Shown here piece by piece: positions 24,729 through 36,594 of a DNA stretch of 54,665 bases; position 1 is the first letter of the stretch; every line of letters starts with the position of its first letter. The translations under genes and the position numbers were made by a program. The notes beneath the pieces are model-generated. The model was not told where the DNA came from. It worked only from the letters and a program-made list of their open reading frames with translations, and did no database searches. The stretch is taken from NCBI GenBank assembly GCA_013697825.1, contig JACCWD010000199.1, positions 1 to 54,665 on the forward strand, read 5' to 3'. Source of the DNA: Rubrobacter sp. Lineage in GTDB: Bacteria; Actinomycetota; Rubrobacteria; Rubrobacterales; Rubrobacteraceae.

Positions 24729-26329
24729 TGGGAAGGCTCAGGCCGGAGGAGATCTCCTCCATACTCAAAGGCGCAATTACGGATTACGAGAACCGTGTCC
24801 GCACCGAGGAAGTCGGACAGGTTTTGGAAGTCGGGGACGGCATCGCGCGTGTCCACGGACTCTCGAACGTCGCGTACCAGGAGATGATCGAGTTCGAGGA
24901 CGCGCGGGGCAATAAGATCATGGGCCTCGCCCTCAACCTCGAAGAGGACAACGTCGGCGTGATCATCGCGGGCGATGACACCCACATCCGGGAAGGGAAC
25001 ATCGTCCGGCGCACCGAGCGTCTGGCGAGCATCCCGGTCGGTCGCGGCGTTCTTGGACGGGTCATAAACTCGCTCGGCGTGCCGATGGACGGGAAAGGCG
25101 AGATCGAGTCCGACGGCGACCGTCCCGTCGAGGTCGTCGCGCCGGGGATTATCAAGCGGCAGCCGGTGAAGGAGCCGCTTCAAACCGGGATCAAAGCCAT
25201 CGACTCGACGACTCCCATCGGGCGCGGGCAGCGCGAGCTCATCATCGGCGACCGGAAGACGGGGAAGACCTCGATCGCGCTCGATACGATCATCAACCAA
25301 GCGGATCAAGACGTGAAGTGCATTTACGTCGCCATCGGGCAGAAAGACTCGTCGGTGGCCGGGGTCGTGGCTTCGCTCGAAGAGGCGGGCGCGATGGAGT
25401 ACACCACCATCATCAACGCCTCGGCGGCGCAGTCGGCGACGCTTCAGTATCTCGCGCCGTATGCCGGGTCGGCCATCGGCGAGTACTTCATGGATCAAGG
25501 CGAGTCCGCGCTCATCGTCTTCGACGACCTCTCCAAGCACGCCGTCGCGTACCGCCAGATGATGCTCCTCCTCCGTCGCCCACCGGGCCGCGAGGCGTAT
25601 CCGGGCGACGTTTTCTATCTCCACTCGCGCCTTTTGGAGCGGGCCGCGAAGATGTCGGACGCCGAGGGCGGAGGCTCATTGACCGCGCTCCCGATCGTCG
25701 AGACGAAGGCCGGGGACATCTCGGCGTACATCCCGACGAACGTCATCTCGATCACCGACGGGCAAATCTTCCTCGACTCCGACCTCTTCAACTCGAACCA
25801 GCGTCCCGCGATCGACGTGGGACTCTCAGTCAGCCGGGTGGGTTCGTCCGCGCAGACGAAATCCATGAAGAGCGTCGCGGGTACTTTGAAGCTCGACCTT
25901 TCGCAGTATCGCGAGCTTGCGAGCTTCGCGCAGTTCGGCTCGGACTTGGATAAAACCACGCAGGACACGCTCGCACGCGGGGCCATTCTCACGGCGATCC
26001 TCCGCCAGAACGAGCGCGACCCGCTCCCCGTCGAGGAGCAAGTCGCGGTCGTTTACGCGGCGACGAACGGGTACATGGGCGACATCGAGCCGGACGACGT
26101 GCCGGACTTTGAGACCCAGTTGCGCGATAACCTCCGCGACAGCCACGGTGAAATCCTCGAAGGCATCCGCGACGAGGGCAAGCTCTCCGACGAGAACGAG
26201 GAAAAATTGAAGGACGCCATAAAGCGCTTCGCCGACAACTTCGAGCCGGAGGAGAGTACGGTTCAAGCCGGGAGCGCGAGCGGCAATCCGGGCGAAGGCT
26301 CCGATTCCAACGGCAGTTCCGGGAGCTAA
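24728..26329 (+). CDS. atpA: ATP synthase subunit alpha
   Basis: 533 aa from GTG 24728 with an AAGGAG about 11 nt upstream. Walker A-type [36 protein letters not shown] and [21 protein letters not shown] are characteristic. The C-terminus carries about 25 extra residues rich in Gly and Ser. It is the non-catalytic F1 subunit. Confidence 0.97.
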   Translation: MGRLRPEEISSILKGAITDYENRVRTEEVGQVLEVGDGIARVHGLSNVAYQEMIEFEDARGNKIMGLALNLEEDNVGVIIAGDDTHIREGNIVRRTERLASIPVGRGVLGRVINSLGVPMDGKGEIESDGDRPVEVVAPGIIKRQPVKEPLQTGIKAIDSTTPIGRGQRELIIGDRKTGKTSIALDTIINQADQDVKCIYVAIGQKDSSVAGVVASLEEAGAMEYTTIINASAAQSATLQYLAPYAGSAIGEYFMDQGESALIVFDDLSKHAVAYRQMMLLLRRPPGREAYPGDVFYLHSRLLERAAKMSDAEGGGSLTALPIVETKAGDISAYIPTNVISITDGQIFLDSDLFNSNQRPAIDVGLSVSRVGSSAQTKSMKSVAGTLKLDLSQYRELASFAQFGSDLDKTTQDTLARGAILTAILRQNERDPLPVEEQVAVVYAATNGYMGDIEPDDVPDFETQLRDNLRDSHGEILEGIRDEGKLSDENEEKLKDAIKRFADNFEPEESTVQAGSASGNPGEGSDSNGSSGS

Positions 26330-26331
26330 AT

Positions 26332-27225
26332 ATGGCTTCGATACGCGACCTCAAGCGGCAGATCAACTCGGTACGGAACCAGTCGAGGGTCTTCTCGGCC
26401 CTCCAAACCGTCTCGGCGGTGAAGTTCCGCAAAGCCGAGGCCCGGGTCAAAAAGGCCCGCCCATACGCCGACAACGTCGAGGAGATGATGCGCGAGGTTG
26501 CCGCGAAAACCACGAGCAAAACCCCGATGATGGTCGGGCGCGGCGAGGTGAACCGGGTGGCTATCGCCTCCCTCACCTCCGACCGCGGACTGTGCGGCGG
26601 TTTCAACTCCCAAGTCCTCCGCCGCACCATGCGCCTCCGCGAAGAGAAGGGACGCGACGCTCTTCAAGTCGCGTCCGGTCGAAAGTCCGTCTCGTTCTTC
26701 CGCTTCCGGGGCGTGGAAATAGCCGACGAATTCACCGGACACACCGACACCCCGAATTATGAGGATGCGCGAGAGATCGGCCGCAAACTCACACAACTCT
26801 TCGAGGACGAAGAGGCCGATGAGGTGTACCTCGTCTTCAACCGCTTCGAGAGCGCATTGACTCAACGACCCGTCGTCAAAAAACTCCTCCCTATAGCCGA
26901 CGACGATGATGGAGATGACGAAAACAACGACCGCGAGCGCGACGACGAGAACAAGTCGGACGTTCCGTTCGAGTTCGTGAATAGCGCGGAGGAGATTCTC
27001 GGGAAGCTCGTCCCTCGCTACGTCGAGACGATGGTTTGGCAGGCGCTTCTCGAAGGTTCGACGGGGGAGCATGGCGCGAGGATGACGGCCATGCAAAGCG
27101 CGACGGACAATGCGAATGAGCTTGCCGACACGTTGACGCTTCAGATGAACAAGGCGCGTCAGGCGCAAATTACGCAGGAACTTTTGGAGATCGTGGGCGG
27201 CACGGAAGCTCTCGCGTCGAACTAA
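26332..27225 (+). CDS. atpG: ATP synthase subunit gamma
   Basis: 297 aa. N- and C-terminal coiled coils (IRDLKRQINSVRNQSRVFSALQTVSAVKFRKA; RMTAMQSATDNANELADTLTLQMNKARQAQITQELLEIVGG) and SDRGLCGGFNSQV are typical. An extremely acidic insertion at about 190-210 (Asp/Glu/Asn-rich with an Arg pair) lies in the Rossmann-like part. It is the central rotor shaft. ATG follows atpA by 2 nt. Confidence 0.95.
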   Translation: MASIRDLKRQINSVRNQSRVFSALQTVSAVKFRKAEARVKKARPYADNVEEMMREVAAKTTSKTPMMVGRGEVNRVAIASLTSDRGLCGGFNSQVLRRTMRLREEKGRDALQVASGRKSVSFFRFRGVEIADEFTGHTDTPNYEDAREIGRKLTQLFEDEEADEVYLVFNRFESALTQRPVVKKLLPIADDDDGDDENNDRERDDENKSDVPFEFVNSAEEILGKLVPRYVETMVWQALLEGSTGEHGARMTAMQSATDNANELADTLTLQMNKARQAQITQELLEIVGGTEALASN

Positions 27226-27232
27226 CCGCTAA

Positions 27233-28870
<1,638 letters not shown>

Positions 28871-29305
28871 ATGGCGTCGGGCCGCCAGTTATTCTGTCGC
28901 ATCATCACGCCTGAGAGGATGGTGTACGACGGCGAGGCCGAGATGGTGAAGGTTCGCATCGCCGACGGAGACATCGGTGTGATGGCCGACCACCAGCCGA
29001 TCGTCTCGACCGTCGGTATTCGGGACGTTCAAGTTGTGAAGGAGGGAGACGAGCGCGAAGTCTTCGCCGTCTCCGACGGCTTCTTCAAAGTCTCGGAGAA
29101 CCTCGTGCAGATCCTCGTCGAGGAGGCCGTCGCCGCTTCCGACATTGACTCCGACGCCGCCGAGAACGATGTGGAGGAGGCCGACCGCGAGCTTTCCGAG
29201 CTTTCGGGCGACGACGAAGAGACGCAGCGACTCCGTGAAGAGCTTGAGCGGCGGCGCTTGATCGGGGAGAACATGGCCCTTGTGGCCCGCAGGTACGGCG
29301 AGTAG
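28871..29305 (+). CDS. atpC: ATP synthase subunit epsilon
   Basis: 144 aa. Beta-sandwich N-terminal domain (FCRIITPERMVYDGEAEMVKVRIADGDIGVMADHQPIV) and C-terminal helical hairpin (EEADRELSELSGDDEETQRLREELERRR) that can regulate ATP hydrolysis. It starts immediately after the atpD stop and ends the operon; heptamer element C follows. Confidence 0.94.
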   Translation: MASGRQLFCRIITPERMVYDGEAEMVKVRIADGDIGVMADHQPIVSTVGIRDVQVVKEGDEREVFAVSDGFFKVSENLVQILVEEAVAASDIDSDAAENDVEEADRELSELSGDDEETQRLREELERRRLIGENMALVARRYGE

Positions 29306-29317
29306 TTTGCGGGAAGG

Positions 29318-29385
29318 CTAGCCGCAAAGCAGTTAGCCGTCAGCTTTTTGGGTTTGCTGACGGCTGACGGCTAACCGCTGAAAGC
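29318..29385. repeat. Heptamer inverted-repeat element C
   Basis: The 3' arm (29356-29385), read on the complement, contains units GCTTTCA, GCGGTTA, GCCGTCA, GCCGTCA. The 5' arm (29318-29345) has the matching GTTAGCCGTCAGC plus a partial unit, and the loop is TTTTTGGGTTT. Located between atpC and murA, so it may also act as an operon-ending hairpin. Confidence 0.8.
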
Positions 29386-29417
29386 TATACACCCCGGTTT
29401 GTCCGGGAGGGGGGATC

Positions 29418-30698
29418 ATGGAGAGATTCATCATACAAGGCGGAACTCGCCTGAACGGCGAGGTCACGGTCGCGGGGGCGAAGAACGCCGCCCTGAAATT
29501 TATGGCGGCGTCGTTGCTCGCGCCGGGACGAACCACTTTGCACAACGTCCCGCGAATAAAGGACATGCATACGATGCTCTATCTCCTCGACGACCTCGGG
29601 GTGGCGGGGGATTTCACCGACCATCACACCCTGGAAATTGACGCGACCGAGGTGGACTCGTACACCGCGCCATACGAACTCGTGCGCCAGATGCGTGCTT
29701 CCATCGTCGTCCTCGGGCCGCTCGTCGCCCGCTTCGGAAAGGCCGAAGTCTCCGCCCCCGGCGGTTGCGATCTCGGGCTTCGCAAGTTCAACTTCCACAT
29801 GGACGGGTTGCGAAAGCTCGGCGCGGACATCGAACTCGACCACGGATTTATAAAGGCGTCGGCTCCGAACGGGCTTCGTGGGGCCGAGGTCAATTTCGAG
29901 TATCCGAGTGTCGGGGCGACCGAGAATGTGATGATGGCTGCGGTGCTCGCGAGCGGCATCACGATCATCGAAAACGCCGCCCGCGAGCCGGAGATAGTCG
30001 CCCTCGCCGACTTTTTGAACGCGATGGGCGCGAGCGTTATGGGCGCCGGAACCGGGCGTATCGTCATCGAAGGCGTGGAGGAGCTTCATCCCGCCGAATG
30101 GACGGTGATGCCGGATCGCATCGAGGCCGGAACCTTCCTTATGGCGGCCGCCGCGACGGGCGGCGAAGTCCTCGTAAAGAACGCCCGAGCCGACCACCTC
30201 AAGATGGAACTCGAGAAGATGCGGGCTATGGGGATAGACGTTCTCCCAGTCCACGGCGGCATCCGGGTGAAAGTGGACGATCCGAAGGAACTGTGCGGCG
30301 TGGACGTTCCGACGCTCCCGTTCCCCGGTTTCGCCACCGACCTCCAAGCGCAAATGATGGTGCTTCTCACGCAGGCGTCCGACTGCGGCATTATCACCGA
30401 GAACGTGTACGAGAACCGTCTCCAAGTCGCCGAGGAATTGAACCGTATGGGAGCGGGGATCGACCTCTTCGGGGGATACCGGGCGTTGGTTCGTGGTCCG
30501 AAAAACCTCTCCGGCGCGAGGGTTCAGTCACCAGACCTCCGGGGGGGCGCGGCCCTCGTTATGGCGGGCCTCCTCGCCGAAGGCACGACCGTCGTGGACG
30601 GAGCTAGCCACATCCTCCGCGGGTATGAGGATATGGAGGCGAAGCTCATGCAGCTTGGCGCGACCGTCGCGTTCGAGTCGGAGTCCGTCGTTCGGTAG
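29418..30698 (+). CDS. murA: UDP-N-acetylglucosamine 1-carboxyvinyltransferase
   Basis: 426 aa, after GGGAGGGGGG. GGTRLNGEVTVAGAKNAALK at the N-terminus, and SAPGGCDLGLRKF, which keeps the catalytic cysteine (the fosfomycin target), though the usual ARP after it is RKF here. GATENVMMAAVLASG, MPDRIEAGTFLMAAA and PGFATDLQAQMM follow. It makes the first committed peptidoglycan precursor. Its place after the atp operon is common in actinobacteria. Confidence 0.95.
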   Translation: MERFIIQGGTRLNGEVTVAGAKNAALKFMAASLLAPGRTTLHNVPRIKDMHTMLYLLDDLGVAGDFTDHHTLEIDATEVDSYTAPYELVRQMRASIVVLGPLVARFGKAEVSAPGGCDLGLRKFNFHMDGLRKLGADIELDHGFIKASAPNGLRGAEVNFEYPSVGATENVMMAAVLASGITIIENAAREPEIVALADFLNAMGASVMGAGTGRIVIEGVEELHPAEWTVMPDRIEAGTFLMAAAATGGEVLVKNARADHLKMELEKMRAMGIDVLPVHGGIRVKVDDPKELCGVDVPTLPFPGFATDLQAQMMVLLTQASDCGIITENVYENRLQVAEELNRMGAGIDLFGGYRALVRGPKNLSGARVQSPDLRGGAALVMAGLLAEGTTVVDGASHILRGYEDMEAKLMQLGATVAFESESVVR

Positions 30699-30731
30699 CC
30701 GAATCACCCGAAGCGGCATATTATTTAGCGC

Positions 30732-30920
30732 ATGAAGGTCAGAGACCTCGTGAAGTTGCTCGAAGACGACGGATGGCGTTTGGCGAGGGCGAAGGGAAGC
30801 CATCGGCAATACAAGCACCCTACGAAGCCGGGGACGGTGACGGTCTCTGGCAAGCCCGGAGTGGAGATGCCTCGGGGGACGCTCGGCAGCGCGCTTCGGC
30901 AGGCGGGTTTGAAGAGGTGA
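30732..30920 (+). CDS. hicA: HicA-family toxin
   Basis: 62 aa. VRDLVKLLEDDGWRLARAKGSHRQYKHP is the dsRBD-like HicA fold with the catalytic His in GSHRQY, and MPRGTLGSALRQAGL the C-terminus. HicA is an mRNA interferase. A -10-like TATTAT (30719-30724) leaves almost no 5' UTR before ATG 30732, so leaderless transcription is likely. HicB follows 7 nt later. Confidence 0.9.
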   Translation: MKVRDLVKLLEDDGWRLARAKGSHRQYKHPTKPGTVTVSGKPGVEMPRGTLGSALRQAGLKR

Positions 30921-30927
30921 TTCGGAG

Positions 30928-31152
30928 GTGAAGGCAGTGCGCTACATGGTGGTCGTTGAACAAGGAGCCGAGGGCTTCGGGGCTTATGTCCCCGATCTCC
31001 CCGGCTGCGTCGCCGCGGGGGAGTCGAGGGACGAGGTTCTCTCCCTCATACGGGAAGCCATCGAACTCCACATCGAAGCGATGCGCGAGGATGGGGAGCC
31101 ACTCCCCGCTCCGTCTTCGAGCGGAGAATACGTCGACGTCGGAGCCGCATAG
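30928..31152 (+). CDS. hicB: HicB-family antitoxin
   Basis: 74 aa from GTG 30928. YMVVVEQGAEGFGAYVPDLPGCVAAGESRDEVLSLIREAIELHIEAM is the degenerate RNase H-like HicB fold that binds HicA. The protein ends soon after EYVDVGAA, so the DNA-binding C-terminal domain found in many HicB proteins is missing; autoregulation may be indirect. Confidence 0.88.
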   Translation: MKAVRYMVVVEQGAEGFGAYVPDLPGCVAAGESRDEVLSLIREAIELHIEAMREDGEPLPAPSSSGEYVDVGAA

Positions 31153-31179
31153 TTCGCCGCGCTGTCTCCGCTTGTCGTT

Positions 31180-31208
31180 GAAAACCAATAACCAAAAACC
31201 ACCAACCT
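31180..31208. repeat. Single-arm heptamer element D
   Basis: Tandem AAAACCA, ATAACCA, AAAACCA and a shorter CCAACCT unit at 31180-31208 match the complement of the TGGTTTT-type heptamers in element B. No inverted partner is visible nearby. It lies between hicB and a -10-like box of the next gene. Confidence 0.65.
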
Positions 31209-31273
31209 GATATAGTTGCTCGAAGGTATACGTTTTGCCGCTGAACATGCATTCGGCGGCTCGGAGGGTTCTT

Positions 31274-32410
31274 TTGACGGTACGGACGGACAACGCGACG
31301 GAGGTTCTTTCCCTCACGAAGAGGCTCGTCCGGTACCCGTCTTTCACTCCCGGCTCGGCCCTTTCGGCGGTCGAGTTTATCCACGGGTGGTTCGAGGCCC
31401 GGGGTTTGGAAACCGTCCGGTACAAAGGCGCGGGGCCGGGTGGCGAACTCGTCTCGCTCGTCGCCCGAACCGGGAGCGGCGAGCCGACGATCCTCCTCCA
31501 CGGGCACGCCGACGTCGTGCCGGGGGAAGAACTGCAGTTCGAGCCTTACGAGGAGGAGGGCGAGCTTCGTGGGCGCGGCGTGTACGACATGAAGGGCGCT
31601 CTCGCGGCGATGATGTACGCGATGGTCGATCTCCACGAGATGGGATGCGACGCGAGCGTCGAACTCCTCGTCGTACCGGACGAGGAGCGCGAATACGACG
31701 GCCCGAAGGGCGCGGAAGTCCTCGTGGAAAAGGGACACACCGGAGACCTCCTCATAACCGGGGAGCCGACGGATTTCCACATCGGGACGCAGGCGAAAGG
31801 TGTCCTCGATCTCCGCGTCTCGCTCTCCGGCAAAAGCGCGCACGGCTCGCAGCCGTGGCTCGGGAGGAACGCCATCCTCCTCGCTTATGAACATTACAAG
31901 CGTGTCGCCGAGCTTCCGTTCGCCAAAGAACGGAGCGACCTCTTCCCGTACCCGAGCATAAATTTGGCTCGCATCATCGGCGGGGACGTCATAAACCGCG
32001 TCCCCGACCGGGCGGCTTACGACCTCGATATTCGGTACCTCCCCGGACAGGATCCGAAGGAGATCTCCCGCCAGATACGCTCCATAAACCTCCCGGCGGA
32101 CATCGAGGTTCTCCACTCCATCGAGCCGACGTACGTAACGAGGCGGAACCCGTACGTGAAGGCTCTCCGAGAGGTCGCGCGACGCCATTATCACGGCAAC
32201 CCCGTCGGTGTCGGACGGCATGGGGCTTCAGACATCGTGTATTTCCAAAGAGCCGGAATTCCCGGCGTGGAGTTCGGGCCGATCGGAGGCGGACACCACG
32301 GGCCGAGCGAGTACGTCGTCACTTCTTCGCTGGAGGCGTATCGGCAAATGCTCGTCGAGTTCGTGCAGATAATCGGACGTAATGGAAGCGGTGTCGCCGG
32401 ACGCGATTAA
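31274..32410 (+). CDS. M20-family metallopeptidase (ArgE/DapE-like)
   Basis: 378 aa from TTG 31274, chosen because GGAGGG (31263-31268) sits 5 nt upstream; TTG 31235 and ATG 31247 would add 9-13 residues. LLHGHADVVPG, RGVYDMKGALAAMM, VPDEEREYDG, GEPTD and GGHHGPSE supply the His/Asp/Glu/His ligands of the two-zinc M20 site. DapE, ArgE or other amidohydrolase activity cannot be separated by eye. A -10-like TATACG lies at 31227-31232. Confidence 0.87.
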   Translation: MTVRTDNATEVLSLTKRLVRYPSFTPGSALSAVEFIHGWFEARGLETVRYKGAGPGGELVSLVARTGSGEPTILLHGHADVVPGEELQFEPYEEEGELRGRGVYDMKGALAAMMYAMVDLHEMGCDASVELLVVPDEEREYDGPKGAEVLVEKGHTGDLLITGEPTDFHIGTQAKGVLDLRVSLSGKSAHGSQPWLGRNAILLAYEHYKRVAELPFAKERSDLFPYPSINLARIIGGDVINRVPDRAAYDLDIRYLPGQDPKEISRQIRSINLPADIEVLHSIEPTYVTRRNPYVKALREVARRHYHGNPVGVGRHGASDIVYFQRAGIPGVEFGPIGGGHHGPSEYVVTSSLEAYRQMLVEFVQIIGRNGSGVAGRD

Positions 32411-32499
32411 TCGCCATTTGCTACACTTAGTAGCGGCTTGAAAGTTGTTGTGTATATGGGTATATTGCGGACAGGCATTCCTTTGAGAGAAAGGCTGAT

Positions 32500-32889
32500 T
32501 TGACTCTGGGGCTTTTGCAGCAGGAGATGGCTTACGGCACAGTCTATTTGTATGTCGGGATCTTCATGTTGCTCATCGTCGGTTTCGTTGCCACCGTCCT
32601 CGTCCTCGCCCGCCTTATTGCCCCGAGCCGCAGTTCCAAAACAAAGGATCAAACATATGAGACGGGCGAGTCAACCGTCACAGACCCGTGGAGGCCGTTC
32701 CCGGTTCGCTATTACGTGTTCGCTTTGACTTTCCTTATTTTCGACGTGGAAGCATTGTTTCTCTTTCCGTGGGCGGTTATTTATCAGGGACTCGGGCTTT
32801 ATGGTTTCGTGCAAATGTTGATTTTCGTGACGATTCTTTCCCTCGGGCTTGTCTATGAGTGGAAGAAGGGAGCGCTCAAATGGGTGTGA
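32500..32889 (+). CDS. nuoA: NADH-quinone oxidoreductase subunit A
   Basis: 129 aa from TTG 32500 (AAGG 5 nt upstream); ATG 32527 is an alternative. Three membrane helices, with [40 protein letters not shown] as the conserved core. First gene of the complex I operon; a -10-like TACACT lies at 32422-32427. It overlaps nuoB by 10 nt. Confidence 0.93.
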   Translation: MTLGLLQQEMAYGTVYLYVGIFMLLIVGFVATVLVLARLIAPSRSSKTKDQTYETGESTVTDPWRPFPVRYYVFALTFLIFDVEALFLFPWAVIYQGLGLYGFVQMLIFVTILSLGLVYEWKKGALKWV

Positions 32890-33785
32890 TGCAACAATTT
32901 AACGAACCGAACGTTATTACGACGACCACCGACAAAGCATTCAACTGGGCGAGGAAGAACTCGCTGTGGCCCCTCCAATTTGGCCTCGCGTGCTGCGCCA
33001 TCGAGATGATGTCCACGGGCATGGCCCACAACGACCTCGAACGCTTCGGAAGCAGCCCGTTCATGGGTTCGCCGCGCCAAGCCGACGTCATGATCGTCTC
33101 CGGCACCGTCTCCACGAAGATGGCCGAGCGCATGACGCGCCTCTACGAGCAAATGCCCGACCCGAAATGGGTCATCGCGATGGGTGCGTGCGCCATATCT
33201 GGAGGGCCGTTCCTCGACGGATATTCCGTCCTCATGGGCGCGGACCGTGTAATCCCGGTGGACGTGTATGTTCCGGGATGTCCGCCGAGACCCGAAGCGC
33301 TCATCTTCGGCATCATGACTTTGCAAAAGAAGATCGAGCAGGAAAAGCAAGTCGGCGGAAAAGTCCGCCCCGCCCCGGCCCTCGTGGACGAGGACGGCAC
33401 GGTTCATGAATATTTGCCGGAGAAGGAATATCAGGAAATAAGCGAGGGGAAGGCTCCGCAACTCGAAGGCATCCGGTATCTGAAAAGGACGTACACCTTC
33501 GAGCGGAAGGGCATGCCGCCCGGAGCGCAAACCGACGTCGGATGGCTCCCGAAGGAAGTGAAGAAGAAACTCAAGGAAGGGGAAAAGGCTCGCAAGGAGG
33601 CGGAAAAGAAGGCCGCCGAAGAAAAGGAAGCCGCCGAGGCCGAGAAGAGCGGCGGAACGGCCACGGCCACCGCCGAGAAGCCGAAGGCCGAAGCCTCGAA
33701 GGAGGACGCTCCGAAGGCCGAAGGCGAGGCGAACGGGGAAGCCGAATCCTCGAATGGCAAATCCGACGGCAAGGAGAATGCGTAA
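32880..33785 (+). CDS. nuoB: NADH-quinone oxidoreductase subunit B with long C-terminal extension
   Basis: 301 aa from ATG 32880 (AAGGGAG 7 nt upstream). The N2 cluster ligands are present: [10 protein letters not shown] (Cys 38-39), GACAISGG (Cys 104) and [11 protein letters not shown] (Cys 134). The core ends near residue 160. A further 140 residues include a soluble segment, then from about 225 a Lys/Glu/Ala-rich low-complexity tail, which standard NuoB (160-220 aa) lacks. Confidence 0.95.
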   Translation: MGVMQQFNEPNVITTTTDKAFNWARKNSLWPLQFGLACCAIEMMSTGMAHNDLERFGSSPFMGSPRQADVMIVSGTVSTKMAERMTRLYEQMPDPKWVIAMGACAISGGPFLDGYSVLMGADRVIPVDVYVPGCPPRPEALIFGIMTLQKKIEQEKQVGGKVRPAPALVDEDGTVHEYLPEKEYQEISEGKAPQLEGIRYLKRTYTFERKGMPPGAQTDVGWLPKEVKKKLKEGEKARKEAEKKAAEEKEAAEAEKSGGTATATAEKPKAEASKEDAPKAEGEANGEAESSNGKSDGKENA

Positions 33786-34277
33786 ATGGCCGTATCGTTT
33801 CCGGGCGGGGATCTCGCCGACCGGCTCGCCGGATACCTCGATGGTTTGAATAATCGTCATGGCCTCGAAGAGGGTGTGGTCGAGGGGAACGTCGTGCGGG
33901 TCGTCGTCGCGCCGGAGAGCGTGCCACAGGTTTTGGCGACGGCGAGGGAGCAACTCAAGGTTTTGCATCTCTCGTTCATCACGGTCGTGGACTGGGAAGG
34001 GTCGTTCGAGCTTACGTATGAGCTTATGGACCTCCGCGGCGGAACGGTTCGGGTGAAGACGGTCATCGAAGGGACGGAGCCGGTGATCGGGTCGGTGACG
34101 AACGTTTATCCGACGGCGAACTGGCACGAGCGGGAGGCGTACGACATGTTCGGTGTCGCGTTCCGGGGGCATCCCGACCTTCGGCGGACGTATATGTGGC
34201 AGGATCACTTCGACCACCATCCGCTCCTCAAGAGCTTCGACATAAGCACAAAGCGAACATTCGAAGGGTTGCGTTAA
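33786..34277 (+). CDS. nuoC: NADH-quinone oxidoreductase subunit C
   Basis: 163 aa. The 30-kDa subunit signature is [40 protein letters not shown]. Separate from nuoD rather than fused. ATG comes directly after the nuoB stop. Confidence 0.93.
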   Translation: MAVSFPGGDLADRLAGYLDGLNNRHGLEEGVVEGNVVRVVVAPESVPQVLATAREQLKVLHLSFITVVDWEGSFELTYELMDLRGGTVRVKTVIEGTEPVIGSVTNVYPTANWHEREAYDMFGVAFRGHPDLRRTYMWQDHFDHHPLLKSFDISTKRTFEGLR

Positions 34278-34279
34278 AC

Positions 34280-35464
34280 ATGCTTAGCGAAGAGAGAAGA
34301 AACGAAACGGTCGCCCTCGATGGAACGGCGAGCGGCCGCCTCGCCCGCCCCGACATCCGAAGCGAATTCGGCCTCGAAACGATGGACATGAACATGGGGC
34401 CGCAACATCCCGCCATGCACGGCCTCCTCCGCCTCATCCTCGAACTCGACGGCGAGACCGTGATGCGATGCGACCCCGTGATGGGATACCTCCATCGCTC
34501 ACAGGAAAAGATCGCCGAGAACCGCATGTACCCGGCGGTCGTCCCGATGACCGACCGCCTCGATTATTTCGCGAACATCCACAACGAGCACGGGTACGTT
34601 CTCGCGGTCGAGGATGTCCTCGACGCGGAGATACCGCCTCGGGCGGAGTACATCCGGGTGCTTATGAGCGAGCTTATGCGGCTCGCGAGCCACATCCCGT
34701 CCATCGGGTTCCTCATGCTCGAGCTCGGGGCGTTCACGCCGATTTTGTACGCCTTCCGTGAGCGCGAGCGGATCCAAAACTTCCTCGAAGCCATCACGGG
34801 CGCGAGGATGATGTTCCACTATTTCCGCATCGGCGGCGTGAAGGCCGACCTCCCGCCGGGCATCCTCGAAGAGATATCCGAGTACCTCGACGGACTCGAA
34901 GGGCGTTTCCAGACCGACACCGTGGATCTCGTTACGGGAAGCGAAATTTACGTCGCGAGGACGAAGGATGTCGGGAAGATGACCCCCGAGCAAGCCCTCG
35001 ACATGGGCGTGACCGGGCCGCCGCTTCGCGGAACCGGGGTGGATTTCGACATCCGGCGCGACTATCCGTACAGCGTGTATCCCGAGCTCGACTTCGACGT
35101 CGTCACGGACGATGCGGGCGATGTCGCGGCATCGTATCGGGTGAGGATCGGGGAGGTGTGGCAGAGCATCCGCATCATCCGCCAGGTCATCGAGAAGATG
35201 CCCGAAGGCCCGGTCATGGCCGACCTCGGACGCCGCCTCCGCCCGAGGGAGGGCGACGGCTTCGGGCGGGTCGAAAGCCCGCGCGGCGAGTTCGCCGTCC
35301 ACGTCGTGTCGGACGGGTCGGATTCGGCGTACCGGGTGCATTACCGCGATCCGAGCTTTTGCAATATGCAGCTTTTGCAGGAAGTCGTGCCGGGCCATTA
35401 CCTGCCGGACATCATGCCGATCTTGGGTATGATCGACCCGGTTAGCGGGGGATGGGACAAGTGA
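34280..35464 (+). CDS. nuoD: NADH-quinone oxidoreductase subunit D
   Basis: 394 aa from ATG 34280. [37 protein letters not shown]-type, [20 protein letters not shown] and [19 protein letters not shown] are typical 49-kDa subunit motifs around the quinone site. In a canonical operon nuoE-F-G would follow; here 116 bp of repeat sequence leads straight to nuoH. Confidence 0.94.
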   Translation: MLSEERRNETVALDGTASGRLARPDIRSEFGLETMDMNMGPQHPAMHGLLRLILELDGETVMRCDPVMGYLHRSQEKIAENRMYPAVVPMTDRLDYFANIHNEHGYVLAVEDVLDAEIPPRAEYIRVLMSELMRLASHIPSIGFLMLELGAFTPILYAFRERERIQNFLEAITGARMMFHYFRIGGVKADLPPGILEEISEYLDGLEGRFQTDTVDLVTGSEIYVARTKDVGKMTPEQALDMGVTGPPLRGTGVDFDIRRDYPYSVYPELDFDVVTDDAGDVAASYRVRIGEVWQSIRIIRQVIEKMPEGPVMADLGRRLRPREGDGFGRVESPRGEFAVHVVSDGSDSAYRVHYRDPSFCNMQLLQEVVPGHYLPDIMPILGMIDPVSGGWDK

Positions 35465-35465
35465 T

Positions 35466-35552
35466 GGTCGCTTCGCTTGGGTCGCTTCGCTCCCGGTTTC
35501 AGGTTTCAGGTTTCAGGTTTCAGGTTCCAGCCAATAACCTGAAACCAGCGAC
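35466..35552. repeat. Heptamer inverted-repeat element E, inside the nuo operon
   Basis: The 5' arm (35466-35531) has GGTCGCTTCGC flanking sequence and five tandem units of the AGGTTTC type. The 3' arm (35534-35552) carries only the complement of about two units plus the flanking AGCGACC. The arms are unequal. It sits between nuoD and nuoH, exactly where nuoEFG would be. Confidence 0.85.
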
Positions 35553-35580
35553 CGATGTCTCCGGGGGGGTGGCCTCGTAA

Positions 35581-36579
35581 ATGGAGTTCCTGAATTTCCT
35601 CAACCAGGAACCCTTCCGGTTCCTTCTCGCCTTCGGGGTCGTTCTTTTCCTGACTTTGAATTTGGCCGCGATTTTGGTCATGGGCGAGAGGAAGGTCGCG
35701 GGGTATATACAGCTTCGTTACGGGCCGAACCGGGTGGGGCCTCGGGGGCTTCTCCAGCCGCTCGCGGACATTATCAAGCTGTTCACGAAGGAGAATATTT
35801 CGCCCGGAAAGGCGGATCTCTGGATCTTCCTCGGCGCGCCGATCGCGATGTTCATCCCGGTCGCCGCCGTGTGGCTCGTGATTCCGTTCGCGCCCGGGGC
35901 CGTCGTCGCGGATATAAACGTGGCGATTTTGTTTTTCGTGGCCGTAACTTCCATCGGCGCGCTCGGGGTCATCATGGCGGGGTATGGGAGCCGCTCGAAC
36001 TTTTCGCTTCTCGGGGCATTGCGCGGGGCGGCGCAGATGATCTCGTACGAGGTTCCGCTTATTTTGAGTCTTCTCGGGGTCGTGATGCTCACGGGGAGCC
36101 TTTCGCTCGTGGATGTGGTGAACGCGCAGGGCGGGGGGTTTTGGAATTGGTACGTCGTTTTGCAGTTCCCGATGTTCATAGTTTTCTATATCTCCGCGCT
36201 CGCCGAGACGAAGCGGGTTCCGTTCGACTTGCCGGAGGGGGAGAGTGAGATCGTCGGCGGGTATATGATCGAGTACTCGGGGATGACGTGGGGGCTCATT
36301 CAGGCCGCCGAGTTCGCCGGGATGGGGCTTATGAGCGGGATCTCCGTCACGCTCTTCCTCGGAGGATGGCAACCGCCTTTGGAATTCCTCGACCTCGGGC
36401 AGTTCAATTGGGTTTGGTTCGGGATAAAGACGGCGCTCATCATGTTCACGTTCCAGTGGATACGGTGGAGTTTGCCGCGGCTTCGTATGGATCAACTCAT
36501 GGATCTCGGCTGGAAGGTGATGGTTCCATTGACCCTCGTGTGGCTGGTCATCACGGCCGCCGCGATGCTGGTATTTTAG
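35581..36579 (+). CDS. nuoH: NADH-quinone oxidoreductase subunit H
   Basis: 332 aa, about eight membrane helices. GERKVAGYIQLRYGPNRVGPRGLLQPLADIIKLFTKE is the invariant quinone-channel loop, and RVPFDLPEGESEIVGGYMIEYSGM another. The gene starts after element E with a GGGGGGGTGG stretch upstream. Confidence 0.95.
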   Translation: MEFLNFLNQEPFRFLLAFGVVLFLTLNLAAILVMGERKVAGYIQLRYGPNRVGPRGLLQPLADIIKLFTKENISPGKADLWIFLGAPIAMFIPVAAVWLVIPFAPGAVVADINVAILFFVAVTSIGALGVIMAGYGSRSNFSLLGALRGAAQMISYEVPLILSLLGVVMLTGSLSLVDVVNAQGGGFWNWYVVLQFPMFIVFYISALAETKRVPFDLPEGESEIVGGYMIEYSGMTWGLIQAAEFAGMGLMSGISVTLFLGGWQPPLEFLDLGQFNWVWFGIKTALIMFTFQWIRWSLPRLRMDQLMDLGWKVMVPLTLVWLVITAAAMLVF

Positions 36580-36594
36580 GAAAGGTTTTCGTAT

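Noticed and set aside
29700-29900. Fosfomycin-resistant MurA (Cys to Asp change)
   Set aside because: The catalytic Cys is present in SAPGGCDLG, so no such change exists.
35465-35580. A cryptic nuoE, F or G fragment between nuoD and nuoH
   Set aside because: Only 116 bp, filled by element E; no remnant of these subunits is visible.
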